Source: Morinoia aosen
Lineage: Eukaryota > Arthropoda > Malacostraca > Amphipoda > Talitridae
Direction of reading: 5' to 3'
Assembly (NCBI GenBank): GCA_030386875.1
Contig: CM059579.1
Location: 89,594,253 to 89,658,252, forward strand
Length of the DNA stretch: 64,000 nt
In this document: positions 51,401 through 63,811 of the stretch, piece after piece
How the letters are laid out: each line of letters begins with the position of its first letter
How positions within the stretch are numbered: the first letter of the stretch is position 1
Made by a program: the position numbers and the translations under genes
The notes under the pieces: generated by a model
What the model saw: only the letters and a program-made list of their open reading frames with translations
Databases searched by the model: none
Told to the model about the DNA's origin: nothing

Positions 51401-53195
51401 TAAGCTGATTACCGAAGTGTAAGGGAGGTTTCGGTGAGGCATCGGAAAACATCAGCGGCACATGAAAGCCATACGTACTCATGAGAGCCTGTCAGGCATA
51501 CCTGCTGATACTTACACTGATACAAGACTTTACTTCTAATAAATTATAGACTGCGAACCGTGCGTGTTTGTTCACTCAGGATGTGGCGTACGATGAGAGA
51601 CGAAGAATATAATCCATGAAAGAAGCCTGCACTCGGATTTTTTTTTATTTCACGACCACTTTTAGAGTGAATTTTTGAGCTTTTTGTTCTATTTGACATA
51701 ACTGATCACGAATATCAAAAAATTCTTAGTAATAACTCGTTCAATTCTACAACTCAACTCTAGCCAAGATGATCTCTCGCTCAGGACAGGTTGGTTCAAT
51801 GATTCAGTGGTTCTGTATTTGGCACTTATTCTCGCTCATATATTCCTACTAAGGAGACCGAATATTTCATTCGGTAACTAGGACACACATTTGCAAGCGT
51901 TGCGTGAGACTACATTAGGAGCGCTGGTGGTGATCGCTAAGTAAGCTAATGAAATATTTACGAGCGGCGGGAATCACTTTTCATATCACGTATTTCTGGT
52001 GCGACAGGTTCAATATAAATCTTTGTATTATCTCGTAGAAGATGTTGAATGCCAGAGCAAGGTTAAATGTATAAATCTTTCCAATGGTTGACTCTCCAAA
52101 GATAATTGAACCTAATTCCCTTTGTTCACCTTTCATTCGTAATTTTAGACACGCGAGACGGCTTTGCTTCTTTCGTCCCGGCCAGCATTCTGCATGACCC
52201 TCGAAACCAAACTAAAACCCTCCACAACCACAAAATTCCGTGAATGTCTGCTACAGTCCCGAGATTCTGTGTGTTTCTGCCACAGGTTCGAGATTATTCG
52301 TGTCTCTGCCATATGCATTAAGACTCTAGAGTATCTCTTCCACAGTCTTGAGATTCTTTGCATCTCTGCCACAGCCCAAAGACTCTAGAGTGTCTTTTCT
52401 AGAGCCTCAGGGTCTCTCCACGTCAGAAGACCCAAAAGTTTCCAGGCGTGTCTGCCAGAGCCCTGCACCTCTCGCTCCCATCCTAAGTTTCAAGCGGTGT
52501 TCGTCTCAACACATTTTTGAGGAAAAAATTTAAACTCGAACTGAAAGTTGAGATTGCGTTAGGGAGCTGCATGCGTGCCGCCAGTTTACTGCATCTTCTA
52601 TATTTTTCTCACCAGAACTCGGATAATATTTCAAGGGAATGTCCAGTGGTCTGAAGAAATCGACCTGCACACGGCAGTAGCATCCTGCAAAATAGAATTC
52701 ACTTTCTAGTAGCAGCTTTCAAGCAATCATAGAGAACTAGATTTGTGTGCGCTAACAAATCTTTTATACGCGAGAAATAGATTGAAAAATACGAATGCCG
52801 TTCCATGTTCGAAACCGGACGGAGTCTTTTACTTCAGATACAGTAAAAGACGAAAATTCTGCTCTGAAGACCAACAACTGACCAGCAAGGTAAAATCACA
52901 AAACTATGATATAGCATTGCACTTTCTATGCACGGGGGTCATTTGATCTTGTGCCACTAGAACTATTCGTTATAAAAATAAATCTCGAGATAAATTTTAA
53001 TTCGCGAAGCATCAATATGACTATTGCAGCAATAATTGACGGCATAGAGCACATCTCCCTTTGACATCGGGACTCGGGGGGAATGAGGGAGGGGGGGGGG
53101 AGAGGGGGAGCGTATCCCCGCCCCTCTACGCGGGGGAGCAATTTGGCTAATGCACTGCAATTCAATGGTGACCTGCACCCTTCTCTGGCTCCTGT
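51401..53195. other. Spacer with short degenerate repeats
   Basis: 52250-52415 holds a degenerate TCT-CCACAG...GAGATTCT repeat of about 33 bp. A G-rich run lies at 53083-53110. No gene recognised. Confidence 0.35.
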
Positions 53196-56100
53196 GCTGA
53201 CATCACACTGCTGGCATCACACTGCTGGCATCACACTGCATCACACTTCTGGCATCACACTGCATTACACTTGTGGCATGACACTGCATCACACTTCTGG
53301 CATCACACTGCTGGCATCACGCTGCATCACACTTCTGGCATCACACTGCTGGTATCACACTGCTGGCATCACACTGCTGGCATCACGCTGCATCACACTT
53401 CTGGCATCACACTGCATCACACTTGTGGCATCACACTGCATCACACTTCTGGCATCACATTGCTCGCATCACACTGCTGGCATCACGCTGCATCACACTT
53501 CTGGCATCACACTGCTGGTATCACACTGCTGGCATCACACTGCTGGTCTCACATTGCTGGCATCACACTGCTGGTATCACACTGCTGGCATCACACTGCT
53601 GGTATCACACTGCTGTTATCACACTGCTGACATCACACTGCTGGCATCACACTGCTGGCATCACACTGCTGGCATCACACTGCTGACATCCCACTGCTGG
53701 CATCACACTGCTGGCATCACACTTCTGGTATCACACTGCTGGCATCACACTGCTGGTATCACACTGCTGTTATCACACTGCTGACATCACACTGCTGGCA
53801 TCACACTGCTGGCATCACACTGCTGGCATCACACTGCTGGCATCACACTGCTGGCCTCACACTGCTGGCATCACACTGCTGGCATCACACTGCTGGCATC
53901 ACACTGCTGGCATCACACTGCTGGCATCACACTGCTGGCATCACGCTGCATCACACTTCTGGCATCACACTGCTGGTATCACACTGCTGGCATCACACTG
54001 CTGGTCTCACATTGCTGGCATCACACTGCTGGTATCACACTGCTGGCATCACACTTCTGGCATCACACTGCTGGTATCACACTGCTGGCATCACACTGCT
54101 GGCATCACACTTCTGGCATCACATTGCTCGCATCACACTGCTGGCATCACGCTGCATCACACTTCTGGCATCACACTGCTGGTATCACACTGCTGGCATC
54201 ACACTGCTGGTCTCACATTGCTGGCATCACACTGCTGGTATCACACTGCTGGCATCACACTGCTGGTATCACACTGCTGTTATCACACTGCTGGCATCAC
54301 ACTGCTGGCATCACACTGCTGGCATCACACTGCTGGCATCACACTGCTGACATCCCACTGCTGGCATCACACTGCTGGCATCACACTTCTGGTATCACAC
54401 TGCTGGCATCACACTGCTGGTATCACACTGCTGTTATCACACTGCTGACATCACACTGCTGGCATCACACTGCTGGCATCACACTGCTGGCATCACACTG
54501 CTGGCATCACACTGCTGGCCTCACACTGCTGGCATCACACTGCTGGCATCACACTGCTGGCATCACACTGCTGGCATCACACTGCTGGCATCACACTGCT
54601 GGCATCACACAGCTGGCATCACACTGCTGGCATCACACTGCTGGCATCACACTGCTGGCATCACACTGCTGGCATCACACTGCTGGCATCACACTGCTGG
54701 CATCACACTGCTGGCATCACACTGCTGGCATCACACTGCATCATACTGCTGGCATCACACTGCTGGCATCACACTGCATCACACTGCTGGTATCACACTG
54801 CTGGCATCACACTGCTGGCATCACGCTGCTGTCATCACACTGCTGGACTCACACTGCTGGCATCACACTGCTGGCATCACACTGCTGGCATCACACTGCT
54901 GGCATCACACTGCATCACACTGCTGGTATCACACTGCTGGCATCACACTGCTGGCATCACACTGCATCACACTGCTGGTATCACACTGCTGGCATCACAC
55001 TGCTGGCATCACACTGCATCACACTGCTGGTATCACACTGCTGGCATCACACTGCATCACACTGCTGGCATCACACTGCTGGCATCACACTGCATCACAC
55101 TGCTGGTATCACACTGCTGGCATCACACTGCTGGCATTACGCTGCTGTCATCACACTGCTGGACTCACACTGCTGGCATCACACTGCTGGCATCACACTG
55201 CTGGCATCACACTGCATCACACTGCTGGTATCACACTGCTGGCATCACACTGCTGGCATCACACTGCTGGCATCACATTGCTGGCATCACACAGCTGGCA
55301 TCACACTGCTTGCATCACACTGCTGGCATCACACTGCTGGCATCACACTGCTGGCATCACACTGCATCACACTGCTGGTATCACACTGCTGGCATCACAC
55401 TGCTGGCATCACACTGCTGGCATCACATTGCTGGCATCACACTGCTGGCATCACACTGCTTGCATCACACTGCTGGCATCACACTGCTGGCATCACACTG
55501 CTGGCATCACACTGCATCGCACTGCTGGTATCACACTGCTGGCATCACACTGCTGGCATCACACTGCTGGCATCACACTGCTGGCATCACACTGCTGGCA
55601 TCACACTGCTGGCAGCACACTGCTGGCAGCACACTGCTGGCAGCACACTGCTGGCATCACACTGCTGGCATCACACTGCTGGCATCACACTGCTGGCATC
55701 ACACTGCTGGCGTCAAACTGCTGGTATCAAACTGTTGGCATCACACTGCTGGCATCACACTGCTGGCATCACACTGCTGGCATCACACTGCTGGCATCAC
55801 ACTGCTGGCATCACACTGCTGGCATCACACTGCTGGCATCACACTGCTGGCATCACACTGCTGGCATCACACTGCTGACATCCCACTGCTGGCATCACAC
55901 TGCTGGCATCACACTTCTGGTATCACACTGCTGGCATCACACTGCTGGTATCACACTGCTGTTATCACACTGCTGACATCACACTGCTGGCATCACACTG
56001 CTGGCATCACACTGCTGGCATCACACTGCTGGCATCACACTGCTGGCCTCACACTGCTGGCATCACACTGCTGGCATCACACTGCTGGCATCACACTGCT

Positions 56101-58592
56101 GGCATCACACTGCTGGCATCACACTGCTGGCATCACGCTGCATCACACTTCTGGCATCACACTGCTGGTATCACACTGCTGGCATCACACTGCTGGTCTC
56201 ACATTGCTGGCATCACACTGCTGGTATCACACTGCTGGCATCACACTTCTGGCATCACACTGCTGGTATCACACTGCTGGCATCACACTGCTGGCATCAC
56301 ACTTCTGGCATCACATTGCTCGCATCACACTGCTGGCATCACGCTGCATCACACTTCTGGCATCACACTGCTGGTATCACACTGCTGGCATCACACTGCT
56401 GGTCTCACATTGCTGGCATCACACTGCTGGTATCACACTGCTGGCATCACACTGCTGGTATCACACTGCTGTTATCACACTGCTGACATCACACTGCTGG
56501 CATCACACTGCTGGCATCACACTGCTGGCATCACACTGCTGACATCCCACTGCTGGCATCACACTGCTGGCATCACACTTCTGGTATCACACTGCTGGCA
56601 TCACACTGCTGGTATCACACTGCTGTTATCACACTGCTGACATCACACTGCTGGCATCACACTGCTGGCATCACACTGCTGGCATCACACTGCTGGCATC
56701 ACACTGCTGGCCTCACACTGCTGGCATCACACTGCTGGCATCACACTGCTGGCATCACACTGCTGGCATCACACTGCTGGCATCACACTGCTGGCATCAC
56801 ACAGCTGGCATCACACTGCTGGCATCACACTGCTGGCATCACACTGCTGGCATCACACTGCTGGCATCACACTGCTGGCATCACACTGCTGGCATCACAC
56901 TGCTGGCATCACACTGCTGGCATCACACTGCTGGCATCACACTGCTGGCATCACACTGCATCATACTGCTGGCATCACACTGCTGGCATCACACTGCATC
57001 ACACTGCTGGTATCACACTGCTGGCATCACACTGCTGGCATCACGCTGCTGTCATCACACTGCTGGACTCACACTGCTGGCATCACACTGCTGGCATCAC
57101 ACTGCTGGCATCACACTGCTGGCATCACACTGCATCACACTGCTGGTATCACACTGCTGGCATCACACTGCTGGCATCACACTGCATCACACTGCTGGTA
57201 TCACACTGCTGGCATCACACTGCTGGCATCACACTGCTGGCATCACACTGCATCACACTGCTGGCATCACACTGCTGGCATCACACTGCATCACACTGCT
57301 GGTATCACACTGCTGGCATCACACTGCATCACACTGCTGGCATCACACTGCTGGCATCACACTGCATCACACTGCTGGTATCACACTGCTGGCATCACAC
57401 TGCTGGCATTACGCTGCTGTCATCACACTGCTGGACTCACACTGCTGGCATCACACTGCTGGCATCACACTGCTGGCATCACACTGCATCACACTGCTGG
57501 TATCACACTGCTGGCATCACACTGCTGGCATCACACTGCTGGCATCACATTGCTGGCATCACACTGCTGGCATCACACTGCTTGCATCACACTGCTGGCA
57601 TCACACTGCTGGCATCACACTGCTGGCATCACACTGCATCACACTGCTGGTATCACACTGCTGGCATCACACTGCTGGCATCACACTGCTGGCATCACAT
57701 TGCTGGCATCACACTGCTGGCATCACACTGCTTGCATCACACTGCTGGCATCACACTGCTGGCATCACACTGCTGGCATCACACTGCATCGCACTGCTGG
57801 TATCACACTGCTGGCATCACACTGCTGGCATCACACTGCTGGCATCACACTGCTGGCATCACACTGCTGGCATCACACTGCTGGCAGCACACTGCTGGCA
57901 GCACACTGCTGGCATCACACTGCTGGCATCACACTGCTGGCATCACACTGCTGGCATCACACTGCTGGCGTCAAACTGCTGGTATCAAACTGTTGGCATC
58001 ACACTGCTGGCATCACACTGCTGGCATCACACTGCTGGCATCACACTGCTGGCATCACACTGCTGGCATCACACTGCTGGCATCACACTGCTGGCATCAC
58101 ACTGCTGGCATCACACTGCTGGCATCACACTGCTGGCATCACGCTGCTGGCATCACGCTGCTGGCATCACGCTGCTGGCATCACGATACTGGCAGCACGC
58201 TGCTGACATCACACTGCTGGCATCACACTGCTGGCATCACACTGCTGGCATCACACTGCTGGCATCACACTGCTGGCATCACACTGCTGGCATCACATTG
58301 CTGGCATCACACTGCTGGCATCACACTGCTTGCATCACACTGCTGGCATCACACTGCTGGCATCACACTGCTGGCATCACACTGCATCACACTGCTGGTA
58401 TCACACTGCTGGCATCACACTGCTGGCATCACACTGCTGGCATCACACTGCTGGCATCACACTGCTGGAATCACACTGCTGGTATCAAACTGTTGGCATC
58501 ACACTGCTGGCATCACACTGCTGGAATCACACTGCTGGCATCACACTGCTGGCATCACACTGCTAGCATCACACTGCTGGCATCACACTGCT
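53196..58592. repeat. 14-bp satellite (ACTGCTGGCATCAC), 5.4 kb, with 2.2-kb higher-order duplication
   Basis: About 380 units, with shortened 9-bp forms (ACTGCATCAC type) and marker variants (GGTATCAC, GGTCTCACATT, GACATCCC, GGCAGCAC). The marker variants recur at fixed offsets: GGTCTCACATT at about 53543, 54001, 54207, 56193, 56399 and GACATCCC at 53683, 54347, 55875, 56539. This gives steps of 664 and 2192 bp. All three forward frames are open for long distances (up to 584 codons, repeat CWHHTAGITLLASH), an effect of a stop-free 14-bp unit. Confidence 0.96.
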
Positions 58593-61325
58593 GTCAATAT
58601 CACGGCTAAGCACCGTTGCATCACACCGCATCACCGCACACCACACTCGGCCCAAGTGATCACGTGACTGCAGTGAATAACAAATTGCAAGTTGTCGTAC
58701 TGTTGCGTACGACTCAAATTGCAGAATGTAAACTTGTGGCAGTCATGGTATGTCCAGTGGCCCAGTTGCACAGTTGTACAGTTGAACATTTGCTCAGTTA
58801 CACAGCAGCATAGTTGCACAATCACACAGCTGTACAGTTGCACATTTCCGAGACTCACACAGCCCATGTTTAAGAATAACGTTCCATTTACCTCGAGAAA
58901 TATTCCACTGACCTGCTTCGAGAGTTGTGTTGTTGACGCGGAGTTGTTGTTGTGTTGTGTGGCAGCAGCGCGCCCCACTCACCTTCAATATTTTCCACCT
59001 TTATTTTTAATAAATTAGTCAACGAACCGAGCGAGTTTGTGCACTCTGGCTGTCTGGCATGCGACGAGGGAAGAATAATGAATGTAATATAAATATAATG
59101 TAATCAATAAAGGAAATATACGGCCTGCCTTAAGCCTGCAGGCAGGCTTAATGCAGCCTGCAGGCAGGCTTAAGGCAGGCTGCAAAAGCATGCAAGCGCT
59201 TGAAAGCAACGAAATACGTGCTATTTTTCATAAGAAATTTTTCATTCGAATGGAACTCAAGAAATGAATGTTGGGTGAAGTTATACATGTATTCAGCATT
59301 CAGGGTTTTAGCAAATTGAATTTTGTGTTCAAATAATTTCAGATTACAGCTTAAAGGAAAAATGCTGTCAACAGTTTGAAACTTGTGTTCGAATTGTTCC
59401 GCCGATGGGTTATGTTGATTATTGATAATTAACTTATTTGAAGTGAGTCATTTAATACTTTGCAACGAATGGCGATTCATTAGATGAACTCAACGAAAAG
59501 CTAATTCGCAATTTATGGAATTGGAAAAAAATATTGTCTTTAAACCATGTCTTCAAATCTTGCGCTGGGTTACAAGATAAAATTAGTAAGTGAAGGAATC
59601 GACCAAAAACTGTTTATTTTAAATATGTTAAATGAGGTAAACGGATCAAAAAGCCAATTCGCAACTAAAGAAATCGACAAAAAAATATGTATATTTTCCA
59701 AATAAGTCCAGAACGAGAGATTCACAACGAAAAACCAAGTCGGAAGAGAGTGAATACGATTATTTTTTAAATATGTCCAAAAATCTTACCGCTATGGCAG
59801 ACTGCGCAGTCCGTCAGGTAAGACTGCGCCAGAGCGCGTCTGCGCTGCTGATCAATACAGGATCTGATCGTACTGATGATGTGGCGTCATTTGATCATCA
59901 CAGCAACACGGCCGTGTTTGTGGTCCTTATTAGCCTTCATCGCTTCATCTTCCCTGCCCTTTTCACACGTCTTCATTGGACTTCCGTTTACTGGAATGAA
60001 GGTTAATTGATTTTATTTTGTTTTCCCGAACTAGTTTTCGTCGTCACTTATTCTGCATATTGCTGCGCAATGTGCAAATGGCGTTCAAAATAGTTATTTT
60101 CCATTTCACGATCATTACCTCTAATCACGCGAGTACTGCATTGATACTTGAAAGTTGGGTTGTATTTAAAGAATTATCATTTACCTATAATAATGAGAGC
60201 CGCGTCCGCTCGTGTGACCCCCTCTTCTAATCGATAGCTTCGATAGCAACGAACAGAAAGCTTAAGAAATACAAGAAATTATTCTATTGCATTTTTTTCT
60301 GTGGCGATTCAATTCCCTTTCACTTGGGTTATGGTATCCAGAACACGCAATTGGCATATTTTTACAAATAGAAATGTTCTTTGGAGCTTTCTCTGTTGAA
60401 ATTCATCATGCTGCTTTGTTATTTTTAATTGATAATGCGAAAAAAATGTTTTAAATCCGTTTGAACAGTTATCTGCCTACCACTTAGTATAAAGCCCAAG
60501 ATTCTGGAACTTGAGTTATCGTTTTCGAAATTGTGATTTTCTTGAAAAGCTCCGAAGAGATATTAGACGACATTTCAGAATGAAATTCCGGCGAAAGAGG
60601 CCACTAAGGATGAAAATGTGTCCAACCGCAAGAGAGAAGTAGAAAGACTACGACAGCATGAAAAACGCCGAAGACGATCGGATGAACAACACGAAACGGC
60701 AAGACGAAGCAATGCTGCTCGCCAACACGAGAAGCTAGAGCTAAATTGACCCTTGACCGATGTTTGGAAATTCTACGGAATAATGCAGAGTAACACCGAG
60801 TAGCTAGAGAGAGCTTACTTAACACATGAAAGAAGCAAGGAAATTCTTCGGCACAACGCTGGACAACATCGAGGGGCACGAGAGAATTTAATTTTAAATA
60901 AAGAACGTGGACTAGTTCTGATAAAATTCGCGCTCACCTGGCGAAGAAATGGGCATAGGTGGCATATGAGTGGGAAGAGTTGGCTTTAGAATGGGCAGTT
61001 GAGTAAGCATAGGTGGTGGCTGAGTGGGCAAAACAGGATAAACTGACCTATACATGTGTTGAAACAAGTTATATAGGTGTGTGTGCTATGGAAAAGACAA
61101 ACGTTAATTACATAATCTCGTACATTTTAAAATTTCGGAGATTCCGTTCAAGAACTTCAGCTTCTCTTTTTTTTTGATGGCACTGAACGTGAAAGTCTTA
61201 AATGTTATCTCATTAATAAATATCGGTCTCTATTGAAGATGCGAGTACAGTAGAGGGTGCAGTTTTTGTGCCACTTCGATGGAGCGCGGCGTGAGAACTG
61301 GCGCAGCGCCGCCGGCGGAGGATGG
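58593..61325. other. Spacer; palindrome and possible coding remnant
   Basis: 58755-58850 is a weak CAGTTGCACA-type repeat. A perfect 17-bp inverted repeat GCCTGCCTTAAGCCTGC lies at 59123-59139 and 59164-59180. 60610-60748 reads on + as an Arg/Glu/Gln-rich frame (REVERLRQHEKRRRRSDEQH) ending in TGA, which might be a decayed basic domain of a mobile element; this is weak. Confidence 0.4.
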
Positions 61326-61335
61326 CACTCGAGAA

Positions 61336-61835
61336 CATCTGAACCAACACCAGCACTTCCAGCACCGACACCAACGCCTTCAACACCAACACCTCCAACA
61401 CCAACACCTCCAACACCAACGCCTCCAACACCAACGCCTCCAACACCAACGCCTCCAACACCAACGCCTCCAGCACCAACACCAACACCTCCAGCACCAA
61501 CACCAACACCATTGCCTTCATCAACATCAACACCAACATCACCAACGCATTCAACATCAATACCTCCAACACCATTGCCTCCGACACCAACGCCTCCAGC
61601 ACCAACATCAACACCTCCAGCACTAACACCTCCAACACCATTGCTTTCATCAACACCTTCAACACCAACATCACCAACGTCTTCAACACCAAAGCCTCCA
61701 ACACCAACACCTCCAACATCAACACCTCCAACACCAACACCTCCAACACCAACGCCTCTAACCTCAACAGCAACACAAAACCTCCAACACCATTGCCTCC
61801 GACACCAACGCCTCCAACACCAGTATCACTATCAT
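61336..61835. repeat. 15-bp CCAACACCAACGCCT minisatellite
   Basis: A C/A-rich array with Thr/Pro-coding frames on + (PTPPTP) and Leu/Val-rich on -. Both are repeat artefacts. Unit borders vary (CCAACACCA, CCTCCAACA). Confidence 0.9.
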
Positions 61836-62026
61836 CTCCCACTTTCGACCATCACCACACACAGGTTTCTACTGAAGAATCATACAAATTATGAATCTAC
61901 GCGGTGAAGCTTTAGATGTTGATGTTGTTTATGAAGTTTAAGATGTCGATGAAGTTTAAGAATCTTATTGATGTCGACTAATATATCCTCATAGAAACTA
62001 GGAAAGAACAGTTCCGGATATGCATG

Positions 62027-62153
62027 AAAAAGTCATGATACTTCCCGGTCTAACTTTTTCGTCGCCTGCATGCATCTTTTTCGCCACCCAAGTAATTAAA
62101 TCGCTTAAGCGGCGAAAAAACATGCATGCTCTGGCAAAAAAGTCATGATACTT
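62027..62153. mobile_element. Tiny inverted-repeat insertion flanked by direct repeats
   Basis: The direct repeat AAAAAGTCATGATACTT (62027-62043 and 62137-62153) brackets about 93 bp. That piece contains near-inverted arms GCATGCATCTTTTTCGCC (62068-62085) and GGCGAAAAAACATGCATGC (62111-62129). It resembles a very short MITE with a 17-bp duplication. Confidence 0.5.
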
Positions 62154-62820
62154 GTTTTACGTGCGCCTTACTGAACATTGAGACACACTGATTGCAAATG
62201 ATATCTTTCGAATTTTCGTGAAATTTGGCCGAACTCAGAACTTGCATTCGAAAGAAATTACATGGAAAATAACACACAGAAGTTTGTACAACTGAAAGCA
62301 TTCTCCACCAGTGATATTCGACAGAGTTATTATTATTTTCGAGGTAGAATTGAAGGCGGTCCATATTCTTGCTTTTAATGCCAAAGTAATCAGAGCAGAA
62401 GACTTTCAAACAACTCACAATTGTTATAGCTGTACAGCTGGCAGCGTGACTGCTGACTTGCCTCTGCATCATTCTTCGGGGTCAGATAATCCAAATGCAA
62501 GTTTTTTTTCGAATGAGATACGAGAATTTAGGCCAGAATATATACGTAGCGGAGCCAAGCCCACAGGAAAATTTTCGCAGCTCGCTGCACCGCTACGATA
62601 ACGTGAATTTCTTAAAAATCCAACCTCCATTTAAGAGGTTGCATAGAACTCACGATGGGAATTAATGCACTCGGCGGATACCAACACAACTGATCGTCAT
62701 CCCGTGGTCACAAGTTGACGTTGCTTTAGTTGATCTTCCCACGATTTTTGATTTCAGTGTTGCCTCCGTGAATGCTCCGCTCGCCGCCAGAGTTCATCAA
62801 ATTGATCGTTTCTGAACAGA
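62154..62820. other. Spacer, no gene seen
   Basis: Short overlapping ORFs on both strands; nothing recognised. Confidence 0.3.
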
Positions 62821-62829
62821 CACGATTGC

Positions 62830-62950
62830 GGGCACGTGCACAAGCCCGTGCACGGGCCCACGTGTGGGGGCCGAGGGCTTCACGCGCACAAGTGCACGTG
62901 TTTCTCGCCCCTGCCACGTGCCCACGCATGCGTGTGACGAGCGTGCACGC
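62830..62950. promoter_or_regulatory. CpG-rich cluster of four CACGTG E-boxes
   Basis: CACGTG occurs at 62833, 62859, 62895 and 62915, with GTGCACG and CGCATGCG in between. CACGTG is the palindromic site of bHLH factors (Myc/Max, CLOCK/CYCLE type). No adjacent gene start is recognised, so the function is inferred only. Confidence 0.4.
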
Positions 62951-63077
62951 GTAACTACGTGGGGGAACACGGAACACTTTAGAGCCGGCCACAGAACAGC
63001 AATTATTGTCCCTCACGCTGGCTGCAAATGACACTTTTCCTTCTGTCTGCAACCGGACGTTAATTTCAGCTCAATGA

Positions 63078-63136
63078 CCTAACCTAACCTTACCTAACCT
63101 AACCTTACCTAACCTAACCTTACATAACCTAACCGG
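63078..63136 (-). repeat. Interstitial telomere-like repeat (TTAGG)n
   Basis: The plus strand reads repeated ACCTAACCTAACCTT, the complement of the arthropod telomere repeat TTAGG with periodic TTAAGG-type variants. It is flanked on both sides by similar CGGACGTTA-TTTCAGCTCAATGAC sequence (63053 and 63133). Confidence 0.7.
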
Positions 63137-63285
63137 ACGTTACTTTCAGCTCAATGACTTACCTACAAAGCGACGTTACAAAAGAAGTTTCAAACAGCTA
63201 ATTTCTTGATCCGCGCTCTGGATATTGTGTTTGAATCGCATGTGCTCGCCTCCGATACGGCAGAACACTAGTAGTACAAATTTTC

Positions 63286-63450
63286 ATTAAACGTTAACGT
63301 TAACGTTAACAATTTAACGATCGATTAACGATGTAACGATTAACGATTGTTAACGATTTAACAAACGTTAACAAATTAACGATCGATAAACGATTTAAAG
63401 ATTAACGATTTTTAACGATCTAACAAACGTTAACAATTTAACGGGAACGT
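63286..63450. repeat. AACGTT/TTAACG repeat, two units of about 80 bp
   Basis: GTTAACGTTAAC start, then two similar blocks with AACAATTTAACGATCGAT, GATTAACGATT and TAACAAACGTTAAC. Confidence 0.75.
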
Positions 63451-63810
63451 TAAATTGGACCGAGTGAAGAAACAGAAGTTCAAATTTTGAAATATCACGT
63501 TTTGCGTGAAATAATTTAAAAACTGTTGAACATATTTAGAAAATCAACCTGACTTTGTCCTGAAGTTTGTCTATTTTTCAACACGTAGGGTAATTTTTGA
63601 TTTACGTATTCATAAATTGAAAACAACAATTACCGTTAAGTCCTCCGCCACTGAAATTCAGTTCGCGCTTCTTACTCGTAGAATTAAGGAAGGCTTTCAC
63701 TGCAAATTTAGGGAAGTTAAATATATAGTGGCTATATATGTAGCTACATTGGCTTTATGCAACTAAAAAGTTCATCGTTTACTTGCTTACGTTATGTTGT
63801 GTTCAAAGGT
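63451..63810. other. Spacer, no gene seen
   Basis: AT-rich; nothing recognised. Confidence 0.3.
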
Positions 63811-63811
63811 T

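Noticed and set aside
54124..55878. 584-codon ORF and its sister frames
   Set aside because: 14-bp satellite read in three frames; no signal peptide or unique part.
59776..59825. ATGGCAGACTGCGCAGTCC ending at CAG|GTAAGA, looks like a tiny first exon
   Set aside because: Only eight or so codons; no partner exon, could be chance.
61213..61907. Pro/Thr-rich and Leu/Val-rich ORFs on opposite strands
   Set aside because: Both mirror the CCAACACCAACGCCT minisatellite.
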